From assembly GCA_022826885.1 (NCBI GenBank), contig JAJDUB010000051.1:16926-80925 (forward strand): 64,000 bases of DNA, given 5' to 3'. This document shows, one piece after another, positions 8,066 through 17,083 of the stretch (its first letter is position 1; the number at the start of each line of letters is the position of its first letter). Source of the stretch: Gammaproteobacteria bacterium (lineage in GTDB: Bacteria; Pseudomonadota; Gammaproteobacteria; Eutrophobiales; Eutrophobiaceae). The notes under the pieces are model-generated. The model did no database searches, was not told the DNA's origin, and saw only the letters and a program-made list of their open reading frames with translations. Both the position numbers and the translations under genes were made by a program.

Positions 8066-10342
8066 ATGAACAAATACTATTTTACGGGTTCAGGGTTTGG
8101 AACGGCAATGCTGGCAATCGCGCTGTTCACCACACCCGCAGGTGCCCTGTTGACCAGCCAAACCGTTATGGCGCAGGGTGAGGCGCTGCTCGAGGAGATC
8201 ATCGTTACCGCCCGCAAGCGCGAGGAGAACGTGCTGGAAATTCCTGAATCCCTCACTACATTCACCGGGGACATGGTGGAGAGCGCCAATATCAACGGCC
8301 TGGAGGATATCGGACTGCTGGTGCCGAACCTGTGGATGAGCCGGCGCCTGGACGGTTACCCCAACGTTTCCGTTCGCGGCCTGGGGGGATTCGGCAATAC
8401 CCAGGGGGTCGGGTTTTACCTGGATGACGTGCAGTTGTTCGGGGATGCTTCGTCCCGCTTCGGCAATTTCGAACGAATCGAGGTGTTGAAAGGGCCGCAG
8501 GGCATCCTCTATGGCGGCGCCAACATCGGCGGCGCGGTCAAGTTCGTCACCAGGCGGCCGGACCCCGAAGCCTTTTCGGGTCGTGTGAAAGCATCAGGCG
8601 GTGAAGACAATTACTATGACGGCGAGATCCAGTTGAATATACCGCTGGGCAATGATTGGGCAGCGACGCTGTATGGATTTGCCATGACTGATGATTCGTA
8701 CCTGCACAACCCCAACACCCCGCGCCTGAATGGCGGGGTTCCGAACGTTGATCCCGACGTGGGGCATACGGAGAAATACGGCGTACGCGCGGCCGTGGCC
8801 GGCAATATCAGCGAACAGATTTCGCTTTACGCCACCCTGCGTTATAACGAGTACGACGGGCCCAACAACATCTGGAACCGGGAGAGGGACGGCAATCTCA
8901 CCCACTCCAATATCATCGACACCAGCTACAATGCGGCCCACGAGCGGGACACCGTCGCAGGCAGCATAGAACTGACCTATGATTTCGGCAATTTCGACGC
9001 CACATATCTTACCTCGTATACGGATACGGACTCGTACCGGGAGACCGATCTTGATATCGACCAGGAGTTCGTGCTGGACCTGACCCGGTCATGGCCGGTC
9101 GAGGTATGGACCCAGGAATTGCGCTTTACTTCCACGGATGACAGCCCCCTGCAATGGCAGGCCGGCGCCTACTACCTGGACTGGAAGAGGCACAAGTCCG
9201 GGGAACTTCCGGTTCCCTACGGCTTCTGCTTTTTCCTGGACCCCAGTTGCAATCCCAACCCGGATGATCCGCTCCCGTACCCGCGCATTGACGAAGACCC
9301 TCCGGAGGATACGGTAGTCGTGGTGGTTCCTTTCGAGAACCTGCGCGAAAAACGCGAACAGGTGGCTGGTTTTGCCAACTTCAGCTACCGGATGAGTAAT
9401 ATTGAGATTGGTGGCGGTGTGCGCGTGGACCGCTGGGATTTCGACGCTACCAACCATGACAGTGACTCCTCCGGAAGTCAGTCCAACACCGAGGTATTGG
9501 GCCGTGCGTCCGTCTCCATGTTCTTTGATGATGACCGGTCCATGGTGTACGCGACGTTCTCCCAGGGTTTTGAGCCGGGGAGTTTCAATGCGTTCGACCT
9601 GGAGGGACAGAACGCCCTGTTCGATATCGAGCCGGAAGAGGCGACACAGGTTGAAATCGGCTACAAGGGGAGGTTGCTGGATGACCGCGTGGTATTGACC
9701 CTGGCGGGTTTCTATATTGATTACGAGGGCCGGCAGTTCGAACTCCAGACGAAAAACCCCCAGACCGGTACCGTGCTTGAGGGCATCTTCAATATTGGCG
9801 ATTCCGAAGCATGGGGTCTGGAGGGCGATATGGTTGTGTCCATGCATGAGAACTGGACCCTGTCCGCCGGGTTCGGCTATGTGGACTCGGAATGGGTTGG
9901 CGGCACTGAATTCACGACCCCGACCGATTATCTCTCCGACCTCTCGGGAAGGAGACCGCCCAACACCGTAAAATGGAGCGCCACCGCGGCACTGGATTAC
10001 GACCAGCAGGTGAGCGATGACATGCGCCTGTTCGGGCGCCTGCAACTGCGCCACAAGGGGGAGGCTTCCACCAATGCCCAGCTCTGGGATTCACCCGGGG
10101 ATGATTTTCCGTTCTGGACAAACCCGGATTTTACCGTCGTGGACCTGGGCGCCGGGGTGGAATGGAACAACTGGGAGTTCGGCATTCACGTGGAGAACCT
10201 GTTCGACGAGGACTACTACATCGACGTGCAGGAATTCCCGAACTTTGCGGGCAGCAAACTGTCGGGGGCGCCGGGCTATATCATTATCGGCACCCTGGAA
10301 CAACCGCGCCGCGTGGTCGGTTCGGTGCAATATCACTTCTGA
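8066..10342 (+). CDS. TonB-dependent outer-membrane receptor
   Basis: This is a 758-residue protein. A signal peptide of about 36 residues ends near VMAQ-GE, followed by a TonB-box-like EEIIVTARKRE, a plug domain (VRGLGG..., IEVLKGPQGILYGGANIGGAVKFVT) and a C-terminal 22-strand barrel ending in VVGSVQYHF with the terminal Phe needed for barrel assembly. Such receptors import siderophores, cobalamin, sugars or other large nutrients. The plug lacks obvious siderophore-specific marks. Two small cupin enzymes follow directly, so the imported compound may be their substrate or its precursor. Confidence 0.9.
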   Translation: MNKYYFTGSGFGTAMLAIALFTTPAGALLTSQTVMAQGEALLEEIIVTARKREENVLEIPESLTTFTGDMVESANINGLEDIGLLVPNLWMSRRLDGYPNVSVRGLGGFGNTQGVGFYLDDVQLFGDASSRFGNFERIEVLKGPQGILYGGANIGGAVKFVTRRPDPEAFSGRVKASGGEDNYYDGEIQLNIPLGNDWAATLYGFAMTDDSYLHNPNTPRLNGGVPNVDPDVGHTEKYGVRAAVAGNISEQISLYATLRYNEYDGPNNIWNRERDGNLTHSNIIDTSYNAAHERDTVAGSIELTYDFGNFDATYLTSYTDTDSYRETDLDIDQEFVLDLTRSWPVEVWTQELRFTSTDDSPLQWQAGAYYLDWKRHKSGELPVPYGFCFFLDPSCNPNPDDPLPYPRIDEDPPEDTVVVVVPFENLREKREQVAGFANFSYRMSNIEIGGGVRVDRWDFDATNHDSDSSGSQSNTEVLGRASVSMFFDDDRSMVYATFSQGFEPGSFNAFDLEGQNALFDIEPEEATQVEIGYKGRLLDDRVVLTLAGFYIDYEGRQFELQTKNPQTGTVLEGIFNIGDSEAWGLEGDMVVSMHENWTLSAGFGYVDSEWVGGTEFTTPTDYLSDLSGRRPPNTVKWSATAALDYDQQVSDDMRLFGRLQLRHKGEASTNAQLWDSPGDDFPFWTNPDFTVVDLGAGVEWNNWEFGIHVENLFDEDYYIDVQEFPNFAGSKLSGAPGYIIIGTLEQPRRVVGSVQYHF

Positions 10343-10383
10343 TGGACAGGTTACTGCGCAGCACGTAATACCTGGAGAGCATT

Positions 10384-10836
10384 ATGCCGTTACCGCAAGA
10401 CATCAGCCCCGTCAACAGCGAACTGATGGATTCGCTGTGTAAAACCGATGATATGGACTGGATCCCTATGGAAGCGGACCCCGAGCGGGGGTTTATGAAA
10501 GTCCTGTGGACGGGGCCGGAGACCGGCGCCTGGGCCGCGCTGTTCCGCTGGTATAAAGGCTACGTGGCGCCGCCCCATAAACACCTGAGTCCGGCCCATG
10601 TGTATGTCCTGTCCGGGAAGTTGCAGGTGCGCGACGGGATCCTCGAAGCGGGCGACTACGTGTACGAACCGAACGGCATGGTCCACGGCGCGACAACGGC
10701 CTTGGAGGACACCGACTACCTGTTTATCTGTAACGGGCCGGTGCTGTTTTTCGACGATGACAACTTTACCAGCTACCTGGGCTGGGAAGAACTGGAGCGC
10801 ATCCAGGAACAACATGAAAAACAAAAGCCGGCTTAA
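10384..10836 (+). CDS. Cupin-domain protein, dihydroxyacetophenone-dioxygenase-like
   Basis: This is a 150-residue single-domain cupin. The first metal-binding motif includes PPHKHLSPAHVYVLSG and the second EAGDYVYEPNGMVHGAT, giving candidate metal-binding histidines. The overall layout resembles 2,4'-dihydroxyacetophenone dioxygenase and acetylacetone-cleaving enzymes, which cleave C-C bonds with non-heme Fe(II). It starts 41 bp after the TonB receptor with GGAGA upstream, so probably one operon. Substrate unknown. Confidence 0.75.
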   Translation: MPLPQDISPVNSELMDSLCKTDDMDWIPMEADPERGFMKVLWTGPETGAWAALFRWYKGYVAPPHKHLSPAHVYVLSGKLQVRDGILEAGDYVYEPNGMVHGATTALEDTDYLFICNGPVLFFDDDNFTSYLGWEELERIQEQHEKQKPA

Positions 10837-10899
10837 TATAATAAGTTAAATCAGAGTTTCACAAACAAACAAAACCTGAACAAGTAAGGAGGTAATAAC

Positions 10900-11364
10900 A
10901 TGAACCCAAACAAGTATGATCCCGTGGAAGGACGCTCCGTCCAGATCGATGAAGTCGATTGGGTGGAATTTCCCGGACCGTTGAGCCAGGGCGGTATCCG
11001 CTGGAAACTGTTGAACGTCGCGCCGGAGCTTGGCTCCTGGGCGGCCATATATGATTGCCCGAAGGGCTCCTCTTTCGCCAGTCACGTCCACGTCGGCCCG
11101 GGAGAATATTTCCTGACCAAGGGCCACATGGAGGTCCGCGGCGGCGAACACGACGGCGGCGTCAGCGTGAAGGCTCCGGCCTATGGCTACGAAGCCTGCG
11201 AGGCTTTTCATGGTATGACGAATTTCCTGGAAGACAGCGAGTTTTACATGACGTTCCTCGGCCCCCTCAACTTCGTCGATGAGGAAGGTAATACCATCGC
11301 TCTGGTGACCTGGAAGACCGTCCAGGAAGCTTGGGACGCGGCGCAGCAGGCAAAAGAAGGCTGA
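10900..11364 (+). CDS. Cupin-domain protein, acetylacetone-cleaving-enzyme-like
   Basis: This is a 154-residue cupin with a textbook first motif HVHVGPGEYFLTKG (H-x-H-x4-E) and a second-motif histidine in EAFHGMTNF. It is a paralogue-like partner of the preceding cupin. A perfect ribosome site, AAGGAGGT at 10886-10893, predicts high expression, unlike most genes here. Together the two cupins may be successive or heteromeric oxygenases acting on a compound brought in by the TonB receptor. The reaction is not determinable from sequence. Confidence 0.75.
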   Translation: MNPNKYDPVEGRSVQIDEVDWVEFPGPLSQGGIRWKLLNVAPELGSWAAIYDCPKGSSFASHVHVGPGEYFLTKGHMEVRGGEHDGGVSVKAPAYGYEACEAFHGMTNFLEDSEFYMTFLGPLNFVDEEGNTIALVTWKTVQEAWDAAQQAKEG

Positions 11365-11408
11365 GACAAACCCGGAGTATAAGGGGGAGCAGTAAGGGGG
11401 GAAAGTCA

Positions 11409-11434
11409 GGGGGACGGATTCAAATCCGTCCCCC
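11409..11434. repeat. GGGGGACGGATT palindrome, copy 1
   Basis: Twelve-base arms GGGGGACGGATT/AATCCGTCCCCC enclose a two-base centre, 45 bp after the second cupin gene. This is the second palindrome family of the window. It could act as a terminator stem but no T-run follows. Confidence 0.85.
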
Positions 11435-11497
11435 GGGCGGATTTTGATCCATCTCATCTCACCATACCGGCCTGCGCCGGTGCAGCAGTATTCCGCA

Positions 11498-11524
11498 ATG
11501 ACGTATTTTGACTAATCCCGGTCG
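11498..11524 (+). promoter_or_regulatory. Degenerate TGTCG-type direct repeat (weak regulon site)
   Basis: TGACG at 11499 and GGTCG at 11520 start exactly 21 bp apart. Each has one mismatch to the TGTCG half-site found in the four stronger copies. It is oriented toward the dehydrogenase-sdaA-sox operon and ends 75 bp before its ATG, matching the placement of the other copies. Confidence 0.35.
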
Positions 11525-11599
11525 TTCCTGGGATAATGGCCCGCATCCCCGGTCCTTATGATGCGTGTCTGTGCCATCTCCCATCGGGAATAAAAATCC

Positions 11600-14053
11600 A
11601 TGAAATCACACGCCAGGGTTGTGGTCATCGGCGGCGGTGTTGTCGGTGTCAGCACCCTTTATCACCTGGCCGGGAAAGGCTGGGGTGACGACGCCGTGCT
11701 GGTGGAAAAAGCGGAACTGACCTCCGGTTCCACCTGGCATGCGGCCGGGTTGCTGCCCCTGTTCAACATGAGTTACAGCGTCGGCCAGATCCATAAGTAC
11801 TCGGTGAACCTGTACCAGGAACTGGAGGAGGAAACCGGGCAACAGGTCGGCTTCAGGCAGGTGGGCAACCTGCGCTTGGCTATGAACCGGGACCGCATGG
11901 ATGAATATTACCAGTACGCGGCTACGGCCCGCACCATCGGCGTACGTACCGAATTCCTTACACCGGAGCAGATAGGCGAAATTTGGCCCCTGTGCAATAC
12001 GGACGGACTGGTCGGCGCGCTGTTCCATCCTGAAGACGGTTATATCCAGCCGGCCGACCTGACCCAGGCTCTGGCAAAGGGCGCGCGGGCGCGGGGCGCG
12101 GTCATTTACCGTAACACCATGGTTGAAGGCATCGAGCGCACCGCTTCCGGCGAGTGGCGGGTAAAGACCTCCGGGGGTGATATCACCTGTGAACACGTCG
12201 TCTCGGCGACCGGTAACTATGCCCGCCGCACCGGCGCCATGGTCGGCCTGGACATACCGGTGATGCCGGTCGAACACCAGTACATCGTAACGGAGTCCCA
12301 CCCGGATTTGACGGACAGGGCAGGCCGGGGTCTGCCGGAAATGGCCGTCCTGCGGGAATCCGATGGCTCCTGGTACCTGCGGGAAGAAAACCAGGGGTTT
12401 ATCCTGGGACCTTACGAGAAAGGCGCGCCCTGCTGTTACCCGGACGGACCCGCTGACGGCGCCGAGTACGAACTGTTCCAAGAGGACATCGAGCGCCTGG
12501 AACCCCATATCGAGGCGGCCATGAACCGGGTGCCGGCCTTTGCCGAGTGCGGCATCAAACAGGTTTACAACGGCGCTATCGCTTACACCCCGGACGGCAA
12601 CCCCATCGTAGGCCCGGCCTGGGGCCTGAGGAACTTCTGGCTCAACGAAGGTCACAGCTTCGGTATTACTGCGGCTGGCGGCGCGGGCTGGCAACTGGCG
12701 GAATGGATTGTTGAGGGTGAACCGGGTATAGATATGCTGGGGGTTGAGCCGCGCCGTTTCGGTGATTACGTCAGCAAGGATTATTTAATCAAAAAGAATG
12801 AAGAAGCCTACTCTCACGTGTTCATCATCCATTACCCTGATGAGGAGCGGCCGGCGGCCCGCCCCCTGAAGACTGCCCCCTGTTATGGGCGCTTGATGGA
12901 AATGGGCGCCGTGTTCGGCCAGAAGTTCGGCTGGGAGCGGGCCAACTGGTTTGCCGGTGACGGCATGGCGCAGGAAGACCACTGGTCGTTCCGCCGTTCG
13001 CGCTGGTTCGAGGCCATCAGGAAGGAAGCTTTGCATGTCAACAGGGCAGTGGGACTGCTGGACATGACGCCGTTTGCCAAGTGCCGGATCTCCGGGCCGG
13101 GCGCCGCGGCGTTCCTGGATTACATGGTCGCCAACCGCCTGCCCGCAAAGACAGGCCGTATCCGGCTGTGCCATGCGCTTAACCGTAACGGCGGTGTCCA
13201 CTCGGAATTCACCATCACTCGCGAGGCGGAAGATTCGTTCTACCTGGTCTCTGCCGCCGCATGGCAGAGACTGGACCATGATTACCTTGCCGGATACATG
13301 CCTGCCGACGGTTCGGTGAACTACGAACACCTGACCGACAGCATCGGCGTGTTCGTCGTTACCGGCCCACTGGCGGGCAAACTCCTGCAAAGGGTGTCCG
13401 CCGATGATTTCTCCAATGGGGCATTCCCGTTCCTCTCCGCCCGGCAGGTGGAAATGGCGGGGATACCGGTGCATGCCTTGCGGGTCAATTACGTCGGCGA
13501 ACTGGGTTGGGAACTGCATCATCCCGTCGAACGCCAGAACGAGTTGTTCGATGCACTCTTCGCAGCCGGTGAAGACCTGGAATTGCGACCCTTCGGCATC
13601 CGCGCCATGGATTCCCTGCGCCTGGAGAAATCCTATCGCATGGTGGGCACCGAGTTATCCATTGAGTATTCCGCGTATGAATCGGCGATGGACCGCTTCG
13701 TATTTCCTGACAAGGGGGACTTCCTGGGTCGGGAACAACTGCTGGCCGGCAGGGAGCGCGGGCTGAATTACAGACTTGTGACCCTGGAAGTCCAGGACAC
13801 CGATGACGCCGATGCGCTGGGCAACAACGCCTTGACCAGGAACGGCGAACTGATCGGGCGCGCCACCAGCGGCGGTTTCGGTTTCCGGGTCGGCCAGTCC
13901 TTGGCGCTGGGCATGGTCAGACCGGAATACGCACAAGCGGGCATCGATATGGAAATTGATATCCTGAACAGGAACTACCGGTCCGTCGTGATCCCGGAGA
14001 GCCCGTTCGATCCGGACAATGAACGCCTGCTGGACATAAATGACGCGAATTGA
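11600..14053 (+). CDS. Dimethylglycine/sarcosine-dehydrogenase-like flavoprotein with GcvT domain (paralogue A)
   Basis: This 817-residue protein has the DMGDH/SarDH layout: an N-terminal FAD oxidase ([27 protein letters not shown], whose His is the covalent flavin site in the family), a middle FAO-type linker and a C-terminal aminomethyltransferase (GcvT) fold from about residue 430 that passes the oxidised methyl group to tetrahydrofolate. It heads an operon with sdaA and soxBDAG, so dimethylglycine to sarcosine is the likely step. It overlaps sdaA by 4 bp. Two further paralogues lie at 48-53 kb. The ribosome site is weak. The exact N-methyl substrate is inferred. Confidence 0.85.
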   Translation: MKSHARVVVIGGGVVGVSTLYHLAGKGWGDDAVLVEKAELTSGSTWHAAGLLPLFNMSYSVGQIHKYSVNLYQELEEETGQQVGFRQVGNLRLAMNRDRMDEYYQYAATARTIGVRTEFLTPEQIGEIWPLCNTDGLVGALFHPEDGYIQPADLTQALAKGARARGAVIYRNTMVEGIERTASGEWRVKTSGGDITCEHVVSATGNYARRTGAMVGLDIPVMPVEHQYIVTESHPDLTDRAGRGLPEMAVLRESDGSWYLREENQGFILGPYEKGAPCCYPDGPADGAEYELFQEDIERLEPHIEAAMNRVPAFAECGIKQVYNGAIAYTPDGNPIVGPAWGLRNFWLNEGHSFGITAAGGAGWQLAEWIVEGEPGIDMLGVEPRRFGDYVSKDYLIKKNEEAYSHVFIIHYPDEERPAARPLKTAPCYGRLMEMGAVFGQKFGWERANWFAGDGMAQEDHWSFRRSRWFEAIRKEALHVNRAVGLLDMTPFAKCRISGPGAAAFLDYMVANRLPAKTGRIRLCHALNRNGGVHSEFTITREAEDSFYLVSAAAWQRLDHDYLAGYMPADGSVNYEHLTDSIGVFVVTGPLAGKLLQRVSADDFSNGAFPFLSARQVEMAGIPVHALRVNYVGELGWELHHPVERQNELFDALFAAGEDLELRPFGIRAMDSLRLEKSYRMVGTELSIEYSAYESAMDRFVFPDKGDFLGREQLLAGRERGLNYRLVTLEVQDTDDADALGNNALTRNGELIGRATSGGFGFRVGQSLALGMVRPEYAQAGIDMEIDILNRNYRSVVIPESPFDPDNERLLDINDAN

Positions 14054-15426
14054 TTAGCGTATTTGACATGTTTTCCATCGGGATTGGGCCTTCCAGTTCC
14101 CATACCGTTGGCCCCATGCGCGCCGCGCTGTCGTTCGCCCGGCGCCTGGAAGCGATGAACCTGCTAAGCCGTGTAACCGGACTCAAGGTGGATCTGTACG
14201 GTTCCCTGGGCGCCACCGGCAGGGGGCATGGCAGCGATACGGCCGTGGTCCTTGGATTGCTGGGTGAAACGCCGGAAGCAACGGATCCTGATGAAACAGA
14301 CAGCCGGCTTGAACAGGTGCGCGCGACAGGATACCTCAACCTTCTTGAACAACGGCTTGTCAACTTCAACCTTATCACGGCCCTCGTCTTTCATAAAAAG
14401 GAACGCCTGCCCCTGCACGTGAACGGTATGCGTTTCCGTGCGCTGGACCAACATGGAGAAACGCTGCTGGAGAAGATCTATTACTCGGTGGGCGGCGGTT
14501 TTGTGGTGGACACGGATGAGCAGGGCGAACCCTCGTTGCGGGAAGATGCCTCCATAGCGCTTCCTTATCCCTTCCGCACGGCAAAGGAACTGCTGGAATT
14601 GTGTGACAGGCATAAGCTGGGCATCAGCGCCCTCATGCTGGAAAATGAAAAACGCCTGCGCACTGAACAGGATATCCGGGCCGGGTTGCTTGCTATCTGG
14701 AAGGTCATGCAGGAGTGCGTTGACCGTGGTTGCCGTACCCACGGCATCCTGCCGGGTGGTTTGAAAGTCCGGCGCCGCGCCGCGTCGGTGAAGGAAAAAC
14801 TCCTGCAAAGACAGGATGATGGCGCCGGCGCGTTCGAGGCGATGGATTGGGTGAACCTGTATGCCCTGGCCGTCAATGAGGAGAACGCCGCCGGGGGCAG
14901 GGTGGTGACTGCGCCCACCAACGGCGCGGCCGGCATCATTCCCGCGGTGCTGCACTATTACCACCGTTTCTGCGAAGGCGCTGGTGACGACGGAGTCGTG
15001 AGGTTCCTGCTGACCGCTGCGGCAATCGGCACACTCTACAAACTCAATGCGTCCATTTCCGGCGCCGAGGTAGGTTGCCAGGGTGAAGTGGGTTCGGCCT
15101 GTTCGATGGCAGCCGGCGCCCTGGCCGAGGTATTGGGAGGTTCGCCGTCACAGGTGGAACAGGCTGCGGAAATTGCCATGGAACACAACCTGGGCCTCAC
15201 TTGTGACCCTGTCGGAGGACTGGTGCAGATCCCGTGCATAGAGCGCAACGCCATTGCATCCGTCAAGGCGATCAACGCCGCGCGCATGGCATTGTTGGAA
15301 GACGGCCAGCACTATGTGTCGCTGGACAAGGTGATTAAAACCATGCGGGACACCGGCCGCGACATGAAGACCAAGTACAAGGAAACGGCCCGGGGCGGGC
15401 TGGCAGTGAATGTAATAGAATGCTGA
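14050..15426 (+). CDS. sdaA: L-serine ammonia-lyase (iron-sulfur type, single chain)
   Basis: This 458-residue enzyme converts L-serine to pyruvate and ammonia. It has the family start [22 protein letters not shown] and the C-terminal alpha region with cluster cysteines in [26 protein letters not shown] and IPCIERN. Homology fixes the start at TTG 14050, which overlaps the upstream TGA as TTGA, so translation is probably coupled to the dehydrogenase. Placement between the dehydrogenase and sarcosine oxidase fits a route in which glycine plus methylene-tetrahydrofolate is made into serine and then pyruvate. No glyA is present here. Confidence 0.92.
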   Translation: MISVFDMFSIGIGPSSSHTVGPMRAALSFARRLEAMNLLSRVTGLKVDLYGSLGATGRGHGSDTAVVLGLLGETPEATDPDETDSRLEQVRATGYLNLLEQRLVNFNLITALVFHKKERLPLHVNGMRFRALDQHGETLLEKIYYSVGGGFVVDTDEQGEPSLREDASIALPYPFRTAKELLELCDRHKLGISALMLENEKRLRTEQDIRAGLLAIWKVMQECVDRGCRTHGILPGGLKVRRRAASVKEKLLQRQDDGAGAFEAMDWVNLYALAVNEENAAGGRVVTAPTNGAAGIIPAVLHYYHRFCEGAGDDGVVRFLLTAAAIGTLYKLNASISGAEVGCQGEVGSACSMAAGALAEVLGGSPSQVEQAAEIAMEHNLGLTCDPVGGLVQIPCIERNAIASVKAINAARMALLEDGQHYVSLDKVIKTMRDTGRDMKTKYKETARGGLAVNVIEC

Positions 15427-15427
15427 A

Positions 15428-16684
15428 ATGACCCGGCAGAAATATTCCATCTTCTCCCTGCTGCGCAATGCCGTCTCCCGTAACGAGAACTGGCAACAGG
15501 CCTGGCGCAGCCCTGCGCCTCGGAAAAAGTACGACGCGCTCATCGTCGGCGGTGGCGGGCACGGCCTGGCGACCGCGTACTACCTGGCGAAAGAGCACGG
15601 GATGCGCAACGTCGCCGTGCTGGAGAAGGGATGGATCGGCGGCGGCAATACCGGGCGGAACACCACCATAGTACGGTCAAATTACCTGTGGACGGAAGCC
15701 GCGCTGCTCTATGAGAAGTCGTTGAAACTGTGGGAAGGGTTGAGTCGGGACCTGAATTACAACGTCATGTTCAGCCAGCGCGGCGTTTATAACCTGGGCC
15801 ACAGCCTGCAGGACATGCGCGATATCGAAAGGCGGGTCGGAGCCAACCGCCTTGACGGGATTGATGCGGAGGTGGTCACGCCTGAGCAGATCAAGGCCGC
15901 CATACCCATGATCAATACCTCTCCCCGGGTGCGTTATCCGATCCTTGGGGCCTCGCTGCAGCGCCGGGGTGGAGTTGCCCGCCACGATGCCGTGGCTTGG
16001 GGGTTTGCCCGCGCAGCCGATGCCTTGGGAGTCGATATTATCCAGCAATGCGAGGTCACCGGCATATACCGGGACCATGGCCGGGTAACCGGCGTCGAGA
16101 CCCGCCGCGGCCGCATCGAGGCGGACCGGGTCGGCGTCGTCGTCGCCGGCCATGCCAGCGTGCTGGCAGGGATGGCCGGGCTGCGCCTGCCGCTGGAGAG
16201 CCACCCGTTGCAGGCTTACGTGTCGGAGCCCCTGAAACCGGTACTGGATACCGTAGTCATGTCCGGCGCCGTACACGGTTATATCAGCCAGTCGGACAAG
16301 GGCGAACTGGTCATCGGCGCCGGCATCGACGCCTACAACGGTTACGGCCAGCGCGGCAGTTTCCACACCATCGAACACGCCATGCAGGCCATTATTGAAC
16401 TGTTCCCCGCGTTCAGCCGGGTGCGCATGCTGCGCCAATGGGGCGGGATCGTGGACGTCTCGCCAGACGCCTGCCCGATCATCGGCAAGACCCCCGTGCA
16501 GGGCCTGTATTTCAACTGCGGCTGGGGCACCGGCGGTTTCAAGGCCACCCCCGGCTCTGGCTGGGCCTTTGCCCACACCATCGCCCGTGACGAACCTCAT
16601 GACCTGAACGCCCCATTTTCCCTGGAACGCTTCACAACGGGCGCTCTCATTGATGAACACGGCGCGGCCGCGGTGGCGCACTGA
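15428..16684 (+). CDS. soxB: Heterotetrameric sarcosine oxidase, beta subunit
   Basis: This 418-residue FAD/FMN subunit has the typical N-terminus ([45 protein letters not shown]) and the C-terminal [14 protein letters not shown] motif. The complex oxidises sarcosine to glycine, using oxygen and tetrahydrofolate. The start is one base after the sdaA stop. A 108-bp inverted-repeat element separates it from soxD, so downstream expression may be attenuated or have its own control. Confidence 0.95.
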   Translation: MTRQKYSIFSLLRNAVSRNENWQQAWRSPAPRKKYDALIVGGGGHGLATAYYLAKEHGMRNVAVLEKGWIGGGNTGRNTTIVRSNYLWTEAALLYEKSLKLWEGLSRDLNYNVMFSQRGVYNLGHSLQDMRDIERRVGANRLDGIDAEVVTPEQIKAAIPMINTSPRVRYPILGASLQRRGGVARHDAVAWGFARAADALGVDIIQQCEVTGIYRDHGRVTGVETRRGRIEADRVGVVVAGHASVLAGMAGLRLPLESHPLQAYVSEPLKPVLDTVVMSGAVHGYISQSDKGELVIGAGIDAYNGYGQRGSFHTIEHAMQAIIELFPAFSRVRMLRQWGGIVDVSPDACPIIGKTPVQGLYFNCGWGTGGFKATPGSGWAFAHTIARDEPHDLNAPFSLERFTTGALIDEHGAAAVAH

Positions 16685-16708
16685 GCAAGGCAATTTACAT
16701 GCCGTGTA

Positions 16709-16816
16709 GCAAGGTTGGGGTACTGTTTTCAAGACACGCTGTGAATACATCCCTGTACGCTTTATCGGCAACCATCCTGGTTGCCGACATTCTTGAAAAC
16801 AGTACCCCAACCTTGC
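16709..16816. mobile_element. 108-bp inverted-repeat (MITE-like) element between soxB and soxD
   Basis: Perfect 26-bp terminal inverted repeats lie at 16709-16734 and 16791-16816 (outer bases GCAAGGTTGGGG). The 56-bp core contains GTGAATACATCCCTGTACGC and its own hairpin TCGGCAACC-ATCCT-GGTTGCCGA at 16765-16787. No transposase is encoded. It is a non-autonomous insertion or a large structured element within the sox operon. Confidence 0.75.
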
Positions 16817-16834
16817 CAGAGCCCGAGACAAGAT

Positions 16835-17083
16835 GTGCTGTTGATTAACTGCCCCTGGTGTGGGCCGCGTGATGAGAGCGAATTCGGTTATGGCGGAGAA
16901 GCCGACATCGCCCGGCCGGCCAACCCGGACGCCCTGACTGACGAAGAATGGGCAGACTACCTGTTCATGCGCAAAAACCCCAGGGGACTGCACCGGGAAC
17001 AATGGGTGCATGAGCACGGCTGCCGACGTTGGTTCGTGCTGGAGCGTGATACCGTAACTTATGAGATCACGGATGCAACCTGA
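16835..17083 (+). CDS. soxD: Heterotetrameric sarcosine oxidase, delta subunit
   Basis: This is the 82-residue zinc-binding subunit. With the GTG start at 16835 the zinc ligands fall at C6, C9, H59 and C63, exactly the positions known for this subunit, which settles the start. The open frame extends 18 codons upstream into the inverted-repeat element, but that part is not coding. It overlaps soxA by 11 bp. Confidence 0.92.
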   Translation: MLLINCPWCGPRDESEFGYGGEADIARPANPDALTDEEWADYLFMRKNPRGLHREQWVHEHGCRRWFVLERDTVTYEITDAT

